Shown here piece after piece: positions 1-9,089 of a DNA stretch of 64,000 nt (position 1 is its first letter; each line of letters starts with the position of its first letter). The position numbers and the translations under genes were made by a program. Origin of the DNA: Porphyra umbilicalis (lineage: Eukaryota > Rhodophyta > Bangiophyceae > Bangiales > Bangiaceae). The stretch covers positions 1-64,000 of the forward strand of contig KV919118.1 in NCBI GenBank assembly GCA_002049455.2. The letters are read 5' to 3'. The notes under the pieces are model-generated. The model did not search any database. It saw only the letters and a program-made list of their open reading frames with translations, and had not been told where the DNA came from.

Positions 1-1000
1 GCAATGCGGATCCGACGTATGGCCGGTCCGCAAGCAAGCAACTCGCAGGCGCCATCGCCTGCTGGAACGGTCCGTTCCCCACGGCGTCACGCTCTTCGAT
101 GGCTCGATCCGCTGGCCGTCCTGGCGCTCCTCACTCGCTTCCGCTCAGCCGCGGACGAAATGGATGTCACTCTGGGCCGAGGCCCCGTACCTCCTCGCCT
201 ACCGCATTGGCGGTGAGGCCAAGGACGACTTCGTCCAGGAAACAAATGGCCACACGGCAGCGCCGTCGGTACCAGTTTCCGCACACGATCAACTATCTGT
301 TGACCCGCTATGCACCCGAGGACGCCCTGCACACCGCTGAAATGGCCCTCCGACCGCGGAGCAGCGCCAAGACGAAGGCGAACGCGCTTTCTATCAGCGG
401 TTGATGAGGCTCGGCCGACAGCTCATGGGTATGTACGACCGGGGCGGCTGCGGTACTGTTCCTGAAAGGGCTCCACCCTCGGTACGTGCCCAAGCCGAGC
501 TGGCCGACCGCACATGCGCCCACCTTCGACGAACTCGTGGCGCTTTCGCAGAAGATCGGCGATGGGCTCCGCTCGGTCAAGGGTCACCACCGGCAAGCCG
601 ACCGGTACGCCAAGGCCAAGAGCGTCCTGCAGCTGGGCGCCGGGAGCGGAGCAAAAGCCGAACCGGTCCTCTGGGCGGCGCCACCAGCGACGACGTCGGA
701 GGCCACGCCGCCACAGAGCCGGAACCCCATGGGTCGGCCTCTACCGCAGCAGCCGTTCCAGGCATTCAACCCTACGCCACCGGCGGCCCGGACGCCGTCG
801 GCCAGAACGGCAACCCAATGGTCTCCCGACCGGGCGGCCCGGCGGGACGACCGGCTCTGGTCCACCTGAGCCAGGTGCAGTGCCACCGCTGCCGCGGTTT
901 CGGTCCACTACGCCGCGTATGTCCTTCGCTCGACCGGGCGATGGGGACAGGTGCGCCGCTGCGGTCGCCCCGGGACCCCCTGGCGCGGCCCGTCCTGCCT
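1..1000 (+). pseudogene. gag: Decayed Gag of the Ty3/gypsy element
   Basis: No single frame is open, but Gag-like stretches follow one another in different frames. One near 190-245 contains LLAYRIGGEAKDDFVQ; one around 380-440 contains FYQRLMRLGRQLMGMYDRGG; one from about 480 contains TFDELVALSQKIGDGLRS. At 881-930 there is a CCHC zinc-knuckle relic, CHRCRGFG then PLRRVC. The spacing CX2CX4-X-X4C is kept, but the histidine position reads proline, apparently through a one-base insertion followed by a one-base deletion. In this family Gag forms the particle and the knuckle binds RNA. At least three frameshifts make this copy non-functional. The left end lies outside the window. Confidence 0.7.
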
Positions 1001-1306
1001 TACGCCCGAGTCGTATCATACGCGATGGCCGCCATCGCCGGGGACCCCTGGGGTGATCCGCTGGTGCCGGACAACACCGGCTCCTCAGCGGAGACGAGAC
1101 GGTCGGCGCCTCGCCAGGGATCCGCAACCGGATCCGAGTCCAACGGTGGACCCACCCCCCTGCCGGCCGAGAAACCAACACGGGGCTTGCCGCTAGCGGC
1201 TCGGCCGCCCCGTGGCGCCCCCAGCCCGCAGGGTCCAAGATACGGATACACCGTGTCTTGGCTCCGGTATACCGGCAGTATACCATCCCGCGGCCCTCGG
1301 CTTTGA

Positions 1307-1545
1307 CGAGGCTCGCTTGCGGCTGATGAACCGACCCTGGATACAGGCGCCGGGCCCTCGATCATTCGGGTGGACGCCCTGCCCAAGGGTTGAGAGCGGC
1401 GGTTGCATCGACGCCCACATTTGCCCCACATTGTGGACGCAAATAAAAACCCTATCTCCGCCCGAGGCATGATCACCCTACGCCTGCGCTCCGGTGGCTT
1501 CGCCACGGACGTCGACTTTGTCGTCGTCCACGCCTCGCCGTCCCT
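1307..1545 (+). pseudogene. Broken retropepsin-like aspartic protease of the Ty3/gypsy element
   Basis: The active-site motif DTGA is at 1340-1351, in a stretch reading LDTGAGPSIIRVDALPKG, which is typical of gypsy retropepsins. A stop at 1304-1306 precedes it in the same frame and a second at 1391-1393 follows. The C-terminal part continues (ITLRLRSGGFATDVDFVVV, about 1470-1530). It must then change frame near 1530-1545 to reach the LLGTSF motif at the start of the long pol frame. The enzyme would cleave the polyprotein; this copy cannot be read through. Confidence 0.7.
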
Positions 1546-4500
1546 GTGCTGCTCGGCACCAGTTTCATCAACCGCCACGTCGAGGCGCTCTACCCACGCC
1601 GTCAACGCGTCAGATGGTCCACCGATGCTTCGGTGCCCATCTTATCGTGCACGGCACGCGGCAAGGAAGAACGCCGCCGATCCCCGAAGGATGCGACGGT
1701 GCGCCTCGCGCAACGACGGGTGCTGCCCCCGCAAACCCGGACGGCCCTGCTGGTCACCGCCGACCTCGCTGGTCAGGTCCTAGTCGTGCCGTACAACCGC
1801 CTTCACAAGCATCACCGCTGTCAAACGGCGCGTGGGTTGGCCGTCGTTGTCCCGGGGCAACGCTTCAGCGTTGAAGGCGCTAACCTCAGCGACAAACCGG
1901 TCTGCCTCCGCAAGGGAACTATCCTCGCGCTCGTCAGCCCGGTCGACGATGTCGACTGCGTGCTCGTCACTGACGACGCGGCATCGCCCACCGCGACCGC
2001 AGAAGCGGTGCTACGCCAAGTCGATCTCTCTGGCGTACCCGATCGGCTGCTCCCGGATGTCCAGGCACTCATCCGCCGCCATGCGTATATGCTAGACGGG
2101 ACGCTCGGCTCCATCGACGCCACCGTCCACCGCGTGGAGGTCCAACCCGGGACGAAGCCGATACGGCAGCAACCGTACCGCGCGGGTCACCATGCCCGTG
2201 ACATGATCCGTGACGAGTTCAATCGAATGCTGGAAGCCAAGGTCGTCCGACCAAGTACCAGTGAATGGGCCAGCCCTGTCGTTGTCGTCCCCAAGAAAGA
2301 CGGGTCGCCACGCTTTTGCGTCGACTACCGTCGTCTCAATGCGGTGACCAAGAAGGACTCCTATCCCATCCCGCGGATGGAGGATTGCATCGACTCGCTG
2401 GGAGACGCCCGCGTCTTCTCAACGCTCGACTGCAATGCCGGGTATTGGCAGATACCCATGGCCCTGGACGACATCGAAAAGACCGCTTTCACCTGCCACA
2501 TGGGCACGTACGAGTACCTGAAGATGGCCTTCGGCCTCACCAACGCTCCTGCGACCTTCCAACGTGCCCTCGACATCATCCTGTCCGGGATGACCTGGCA
2601 AACGTGCCTTGTCTACCTCGACGATGTCATCGTCTTCTCCGACACCCCGGAGAACCACGTGAAAGCGCTCGACGAAGCCCTGACCCGCTTGAGTCGGGCC
2701 GGCGTCACGTTGAAAGCCAAGAAGTGCCAGTTCTTCCAGACGTCCGTCGAGTACCTCGGGCACATCATATCCCCTGGGGAGATGCGGGTGCACAACAAGA
2801 ACCTGGAGGCGCTCGCGAAGGTAGGTCACCCGCGAACAAAGAAGCAATTGCGTAGCTTCCTCGGCATGTGTAACGTGTACCGCCGCTTCGTCGCGAGCTT
2901 CGCACCGATCGCAGCGCCCCTAAACCAGCTGCCAACCAAGGCGTACGGCGACACGCTCCCGACGTTCACCGAGACACAAGCCGCAGCGTTCACGCGCCTA
3001 CGCGACGCGCTGCTTCATCTGCCGGTCCTGGCGCTCCCCCGCCGCGGAGCGCCCTTCACCATTGACGTCGATGCGTGCGACACCCAATTGGGGTGCGCCC
3101 TGCTCCAAGAGCAGCAGGACGGCCAGCTCAAACCCGTGGGGTTCTACAGCCGCGCCCTGCAGCCCGAGCATTGCAACTATTCGGCCACCGAGAAGGAGTG
3201 CCTGGGCCTCGTCTGGGCCGTGCTCCACCTCCGACACTATGTGGAGGGCTCGCGGTTCACTGTGCGTACCGACCACGAATGCCTCAGTTGGATCTACCGG
3301 CTGACTACGGCCACCGGTCGTCTGCTCCGTAGGCGCCTCCGCTTAGCGGAGTTCGACTTCGAGGTGAAGTACAAGAAGGGAGCGAACCACCACCTCTTCG
3401 ATGCCCTGTCCCGCGTACCCACGACGGGTCTGGACAAGAAGGAGCTGGACGACGACATCCCATGCTTCCTTCTAGCTCAGGCCGCAAGGGGCACGGACGC
3501 CAACAACTTCTCGGCGCCGTTACCGCCTCCCCCTATCACAGCGGAGGAGCTCCTTCGCGCACAAGGCGCGGACGGCCGATGCCAGCAGCTACGCGCCGTG
3601 ATTGACTCGGGCAAGCCGACGCGGTTCGTCCTCGATGAGAAAGGCCGCCTCGTGCGCCGTCAGCCAACGACGGACGTTATGCAAGTATACATCCCCGAGG
3701 CCCTACGCTCCCGCGTGATGGGCCTCGAGCACTACCCGACGACCAAAGGTCACCCTGGGGTGCAGCGGATGTACGCCGCCATGAAGCGTTGCTTCTATTG
3801 GGAGTCGATGATTGTCGACCTGTACGACTTCGTCCGGCAGTGCCCGCCGTGCGCGAAGAACCGGCTGCAGGAGCGACGACATACGTCCCCCATGACCCTG
3901 TTCTCGCCAAAGGAACCGTTGACCGAGGTTGGCATTGACATCCTCGGACCGCTGCTCAACACGGTTGACGGCAACCGGTATGTGTTCGTCATGTCCGACC
4001 GCTTCTCGAAGCTAACCCGTACGGTTGCGCTCCGACGTATCACCGCCGTCACGGTCGCGTCGGCGTTCCTGACCGCATGGGTCGCGGCCTATGGGCCCCC
4101 CGACTGCGTCCTATCGGACCAGGGTCGACAGATGTACAACGCGTTCTTCCGCGCCGTCATGAAGATGTTGGGCACGAGGTGCAAGTACACGTCGCCTTAC
4201 CATCCGCAGACCAACGGTCAGGTGGAACGGTATAACCGTACGCTGCTGAACCAGATCCGGGCCTTCTGTGAGGAGCACCCTCGCCAGTGGGATCGCCTCC
4301 TCCCCGCCCTGAGCCTGGCGTAAAACACCTGCCCGGATAGGGCCACCGGTATGGCGCCGTTCGACCTCCTGATCCCCCGCCGTATGCCCAACCTCACGGT
4401 TGAGGGCCTCGCTGGCTCGTCCCCGCTGGCATCCGCCGATGGCTCCCCGCTCATGGTGAAGCGCGCCATCATCCAGGGCTTGAAAAAGCTCATCCCGACG

Positions 4501-5670
4501 GTGCGCGCTTCCCTTGACAAGTACCAAGCTCGCTATAAGCGAGACTGGGACAGCCGGGTACGGCCGAAGAACAAGGACCTGGTGGTCGGTGACTTCGTCT
4601 ACCTCCGCTCCCACCGCGGAAGGCACAAGCTGCTGCCCAAGGCCCTTGGCCCGTTCGAGATTCTCGATACGGACGGCACCTACTTCGTAATCGACCAAGG
4701 CGATGGCGAAGGACGGTTCAACAGTAACGACGTCACACCGGCACCGCGCCCGGTGCCGGGACCGGATGCCCAGCCGCATCGGCTTACACAGACCTCGCTC
4801 CCCGACGTGAATTCCTCCGATGAGGATCCGACCTGGGAAATCGACCGGCTGTTGGCTATTCGCCACGACACCGATAACGGCATCGTGGCGAAAGTTCGGT
4901 GGGCCACTTATGGCCGGGGCGATGATTCGTGGGAACCCATTTCGGGTTTACCGAAACATCTCGTCATCCGCTTAGCGAAGCGGAAGAAGTTTACGCTCCC
5001 CGACGACGCCTTTCCGACGAAGCCGGTCGTCCTCGCCCCGCCCCCGCGGCAATCACAGTGGGTCTGCGTCGCGGTCCAGCAGCACACCGACGAGACGGGT
5101 GCCATGCTCGTCGATGTGCGCTGGGCGTCCCCGGCGAAAAGCCACGAGGAGACCGTCCCTGCCCTTTGGGCATCCTCCCTCCTCGCGGCGTTTCCCGACA
5201 ACCCGTCGGCTGCCCACTGGGCATTGGGCCGCCCCGCCTTCGAGAAACTCGACGCGGTCTGGGGCCCCCATACGGTCGACCTGTTTACCACCGCCGCGGC
5301 CACCCATCTGCCCCGGATCCTGCCCCTGTCCCCCGCGGACGCCGCGCGCGGCTGCGCCGCGGCGTTCTCGGTCGACTGGGCGGTCGAAAACGGGTGGGTC
5401 AACCCCCCCTTTTCTTTCCTACCGCAGGTCCTCGCCCGCATCACCTCCTATCCGTGTGACATCACCCTCGTCGCCCCACGCTGGCAACACCAGGCCTGGT
5501 GGACGCGTGCGACGCGCTACTGCGCCGCCCGGGTGCAACTCAACCCGCCCTATCCTACGTTCACGGTGGAAGGCCGCACCGCCTCCTCCCCGCCGCCCGT
5601 GTGGCGCGTCGTGATCTTCCGCTTTGAGAAGGCCCACACCACACGGGTCAACGCGTGCGCCACCGCTTAG
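1546..5670 (+). pseudogene. pol: Ty3/gypsy Pol: RT-RNase H-integrase-chromodomain plus NPPF domain, one nonsense codon
   Basis: One reading frame holds, in order: the end of the protease (LLGTSF); reverse transcriptase with FCVDYRRLN and the catalytic YLDD at 2614-2625; RNase H (TIDVDACDTQLGCALLQE and RTDHECLSWI); an integrase zinc finger (H-H-C-C, ending QCPPCAKN); and the DDE core (VGIDILGP, LSDQGRQ, NGQVERYN). A TAA at 4321-4323 interrupts just after the core; a single substitution from a Tyr codon would explain it. The same frame then resumes with the GPY-like region, a chromodomain at about 4834-4990 (WEIDRLLAIR, GDDSWEP) and a roughly 200-residue extension with NPPF at 5401-5412, ending at TAG 5668-5670. 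The whole frame is about 1,375 codons. RT copies element RNA and integrase inserts the cDNA; the chromodomain is expected to direct insertion to marked chromatin. The 1546 ATG is only where the frame opens, not a true protein start. Confidence 0.93.
5040..5670 (+). other. C-terminal NPPF-motif (Dam-like?) domain fused to the gypsy Pol
   Basis: After the chromodomain the frame stays open for about 200 residues. The segment contains WALGRPAFEKLDAVWGPHTV, DLFTTAAATHLPRI and WVNPPFSFLPQVLARI, then APRWQHQAWW. The pattern of an F/D-rich start (VDLF), a prolyl-arginine turn, [N/D]PP[F/Y] and a hydrophobic strand with AP.W resembles the Dam-like methyltransferase-type domain known from DIRS-like and some other retroelements and from phage N6-adenine methyltransferases. 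I see no clear FxGxG SAM-binding motif, so activity is doubtful. An HMM search against phage Dam-like and DIRS families would decide. Confidence 0.5.
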
Positions 5671-8049
5671 CGGTGCCGCTGCCGAGGACCCGTGGGACGC
5701 TCGCCCCCCGACTCGTCGCTGTCGTCATAGACGAACCGCTCGTCGGCAGAGGCCACGCGGTCCGCCGCCCGCACTCCGTCCAGGATACGACCAATGTCGT
5801 CCTCCAGGTGCGTCGCACGGCGGAGTTCTTTGACGACCTTGACGACGCCGTCCATCGCCTCCCCCATCGTGCGGTGGCTGAACGTCCGCAGGGACGCGTG
5901 CAGCCGGTCCACGCCACTTCGCAGCACCCGGCTGATCGCCTGCCCCACGGCGCCAGCCGGCGCGCCGCCCGCCGCGGCCAAGCGCTTCACGGCGGTCGCC
6001 GAAAGGTGCGCCCGGAGCGCCTCGCCCTCAGGCGCAATGGACCCCACGCGGTACCACTTGTGGTGCGCCGCGTAGGGGGGCTCCACCTCCTGCCCCTCGG
6101 ACGATCTCGGGCGCTTCCCCCGCGTGGTCCTCCCGCTCCGCCGCGACCGGGTTGCCCCCGCCGTCGACCGGGCCTCCGCATCGGCACCGACCGGCGACCG
6201 GCCGCGCCGCGCGTCGCCCGGTCGGGGCGCCGCCGCGCCGCCGTCCGCCCGCCCTGACGCTCCAGCGGACGCCGGCGGCTTCCGCCGGCGCGTCGACGCC
6301 GTTGGCGGTGACCACGACCGCTGGCTACCTCCCGCGGATTCCCCCATCGCCGCCGCGCCACTCCGTTGCGACACCGCCGGCGGCGGCGTTGCCCGTCCCG
6401 GCGTCGGCCCGCGCCGAGGGCGAGGCGTCCCGCGTCCCGGCGGCGTTGTCCGGCGCGACCCCGTCGCCCGACGTGACGACCCCCGAACGGGCGATCGTGT
6501 CCGCGTTGTCGACGCCGACGCCGACGGGGACCGCGACGGCACCCACTGGGCGTCGTCCCGGGCACGCCCCCTCGGCGACGACCGCGACAGGGACCGAGAA
6601 GGCACCCACTGGGCCTCGTCCCGGGCACGCCCCCTCGGCGACGACCGCGACGGCGACACGGCCCGCCATGACGGCGATCCCGACCCTGCCGCCGCCGCGT
6701 CCTCCCGGGCCGCGTCTCTGTCCCCGCCCCGGGTGGGCCCCGCCCCACGTTCCCGGACGCCCCCGGCGGCCCCCGCGCCGTGGAGCTCTGCGACGTCGCG
6801 CGCTCGGCCCGAAATGGAAAGTCGACGCCCCTAGCGTCCAACGCTAGTCGGAACCCGTATAGGTTCGCCGCGTCGTCCGCCTCCGTCGGCATCGGCGTCT
6901 GCCCGAGCGGCAAGCCCACAGCCGCCACCACGTCTCCCCATTTGGGGAGCAGCACCGCCATGCCTTGGAGCAGCCGCTGCAGCCGGGCGTGCTCTTCCGC
7001 ACTCCCCTCCGCCATGTCGTCCAGCCGGAGACGCTCCAGCCGGTGGAGAAGGGCTGGGGAGATGCGGTGGACCCGCCCGCCGGCGAGGTCCGCCAGCAGC
7101 GCGATGGCGGTGAGCTGCACGCGCTCCACCACGTACATGTCCCACAGGCAGCTGCGTTCGTCCCCCATCATGCGGTCGTAATTATACGACAGCACGGTGG
7201 GGTACGCCACGTGCAGCCCCTGCGGCAGCTCCAACTCACCCAGCGCCTCCGGCACGCGCCGCCAGCCGGCTCGGTTCAAGCCCTTGGCATGGTTGCCGGC
7301 CGTCATCAGGTACGGGACGTCGTCGCCCTTGCGCGCCCGAACGTCCACCTCCTTCCGCGCTTGGTTTACCGCCACGCGGTCGCCCTGCGCCAAAAGGAGC
7401 GTCAGATCCCGCCCAACCCGCTCGGGTTTCGGCCAGGAGCTGATAACCGGGCACTCGGACGGCAGGACCGCCCGTGGCGCCGCCCCCGCGTCCACACGAC
7501 GGGCGTTCTTGTCCGCCGCCTCTTCGTAGTAGTACGCCGCCGCGTCCATCGCCTCCCGGTGCTGTGCCTCGGCGGCCTGCACGTACCTGAGGTCCGCCGA
7601 CGTCCGTAGAAACGGAAGCGACAACTCCGTCAGGTACTCCGCAGGTGGGGTCACCGCGTCCGGCATGAGGCTCATAAGGCGGCCCCAGCAGTGGGCCACC
7701 CACGGCACCCACTCGCGGAGGACAGCCTCGTTCTCGTTTACCCTCACGAAGGCGTACGCCGTCCGGACGAATCACGACGGCAACGCCGTGTCGAAGCAGG
7801 CCACCTCGCGGCTGAAGCGGACGGCCAACTCGCCATCGCACCGCTGCGAGTGCACCTTGAGATGCCGCCGTGCCAGTACGCCATGCGTACGCCGGCCTGC
7901 ACGCGCTCGACCGCCGGCTGGTTCCGCGGGTCTGGCCCCGGCACCCGCCCCCGCTCCGCCACCTCGTCGTGGTCCGCCAATACGCGCTCGGCGTACCGCC
8001 TCAGCCCCGCCCTCAACGCGTCCCGCAAGGAAGGCGCGATATAGGCCAT
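5667..8049 (-). pseudogene. Long antisense ORF convergent with gypsy pol; unrecognised protein, decayed
   Basis: A protein of about 790 residues appears to run leftwards from ATG 8047-8049 (MAYIAPSLRDALRAGLRRY) to a stop at 5667-5669, overlapping the pol stop by two bases. It needs a frame change near 7860, reads through a TGA at about 7771 (FDTALPS then FVRTAYAFVRVNENEA), and changes frame again near 6650-6780. The middle is rich in charged and aromatic residues (DAAAYYYEEAADKNARR, VLSYNYDRMMGDERSCLWDM) and looks coding. A Ser/Arg/Pro-rich linker follows, then a C-terminal segment (YAAHHKWYRVGSIAPEG, TMGEAMDGVVKVVKELRR, acidic end). I do not recognise the family. It may be an antisense gene of the retrotransposon or a neighbouring host gene. 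Antisense ORFs between pol and the 3' LTR are known in some plant Ty3 lineages. Confidence 0.5.
6538..6660 (-). repeat. Two 63-bp tandem units inside the antisense ORF
   Basis: Two near-identical units (6538-6600 and 6601-6660) encode SRSSPRGRARDDAQWVPSR-type repeats on the minus strand. The unit length is a multiple of three, which supports the minus-strand reading frame used here for the C-terminal half. Confidence 0.7.
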
Positions 8050-8090
8050 CGCCGCCGCTTCCCCGGTCGCCGCCATCCGACCAAGTCGGC

Positions 8091-8466
8091 AGCACGCCCA
8101 CGCCGATGGCGACCGCGCGTGCCGCCTCCGCCGCCGCCGACCGCGTCGTCCGCCTCCGTCGGCAACGACGTCTGCCCGAGCGGCAAACCCGCAGCACACC
8201 CACGCCGATGGCGTCCGCGCGTGCCGCCCCCGCCGCCGGCGCCCCGCGTTCTTCAACGCTGCCCCCGCCGGTCCCCGCACGGCGGTATGTCCACCTGGCG
8301 CCGCTCGCCGCCGCGTGCTGCCCGCGCGCGCGCCCCCACGCGGCCCGCGTCACCTGATGGCCCCGCCCTGCGCCCTCGCGCTGGCGCCGCTCGCCGCCGC
8401 GTGCTGCCCGCGCGCGCGCCCCCACTCGGCTCGCGTCGCCTGGTGGCCCCGCCCTGCGCCCTCGCG
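8091..8466. repeat. GC-rich tandem repeats left of the copia element
   Basis: Two 86-bp direct units, 8295-8380 and 8381-8466, are nearly identical. Just left, segments near 8091-8140 and 8191-8240 repeat each other (both hold CACGCCGATGGCG). The block 8143-8196 is a diverged copy of 6869-6922 inside the antisense ORF. No coding function is evident. The region looks like local duplication upstream of the antisense ORF start. Confidence 0.6.
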
Positions 8467-8554
8467 CTGGCGACCCCCGCGAAGCTGCTCGGCCCGAGCG
8501 CTCCCGCATCCGTCCTTGCTGGCGGGTGACCGCCAGGTCTTGGCCCGAGGGGGG

Positions 8555-8943
8555 TGTTGCATTCAGCAGGGGCTAAGTACAGTACTTATGCCCCTGCCGG
8601 GACTTGCGCCCGTCTCTCCGTACTTCGGATTGCGGCCTGTGGGACGGCTGTCCTTACCTAAGTAGCCCCCCTATTCGGGCCAGGGGTTACTCTTACGTCT
8701 CTCCTTTTCGTCTGTTTTCGTCTTGTTATTACGGCGCCGGCCTTGCCCCCGTCTTGCTAGCCATCTCAATCTTGAAGTCCCTCTCGAGTCCTAGCCTTTG
8801 AGCGCCTTAGCGCCGTCTAGGTCCTCTCGATAGGTTGACCCTTTAGGTCCTTCTCTTTTATACTGTGAGTGTGGTTCTAGGGTCTTTGTTCGCGACTTCT
8901 TTGTTGCCAAACTTACAGCGGCGTTGAGCATGACGTTCCAACA
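8555..8943 (-). repeat. 3' LTR of the copia element
   Basis: This 389-bp LTR (element orientation) starts TGTTGGAACGTCATGC at 8943 and ends GCAACA at 8555, with 5-bp inverted ends TGTTG/CAACA. A TATA box, TATAAAAG, is at 8855-8862 on the minus strand, about 85 bp into the LTR, and would drive the element's transcript in a 5' copy. The interior shows little likeness to the 5' LTR. Confidence 0.75.
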
Positions 8944-8952
8944 CGCCCCCTT
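8944..8952 (-). other. Polypurine tract of the copia element
   Basis: On the minus strand AAGGGGGCG lies directly before the 3' LTR start. This is the expected place and composition for the primer of plus-strand cDNA synthesis. Confidence 0.6.
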
Positions 8953-9089
8953 GCTTGACGCCGCCTGACAGCTGACCGCCCTTGAAGTACTTGTCGAGAA
9001 GTAAGTCCGCCTAGAATCTTGAGGTCCCAAATCCGATACCGCCCGTCATGGCCGCCTGGGAGGAGCAATGTATTTACGTTCGGATATAC

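Larger units (their letters stand above)
1..5670 (+). mobile_element. Ty3/gypsy chromovirus, left-truncated and decayed
   Basis: The order Gag remnant, retropepsin, reverse transcriptase, RNase H, integrase, chromodomain is that of a Ty3/gypsy chromovirus (integrase after RT, chromodomain at the integrase C-terminus). The 5' LTR is outside the window. I did not find a convincing 3' LTR before the copia element that starts at 8555. Gag and protease are broken by frameshifts and stops, whereas RT to integrase is open for more than 2.7 kb. The element continues past the chromodomain into an extra domain and abuts an antisense frame, described separately. Confidence 0.9.
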
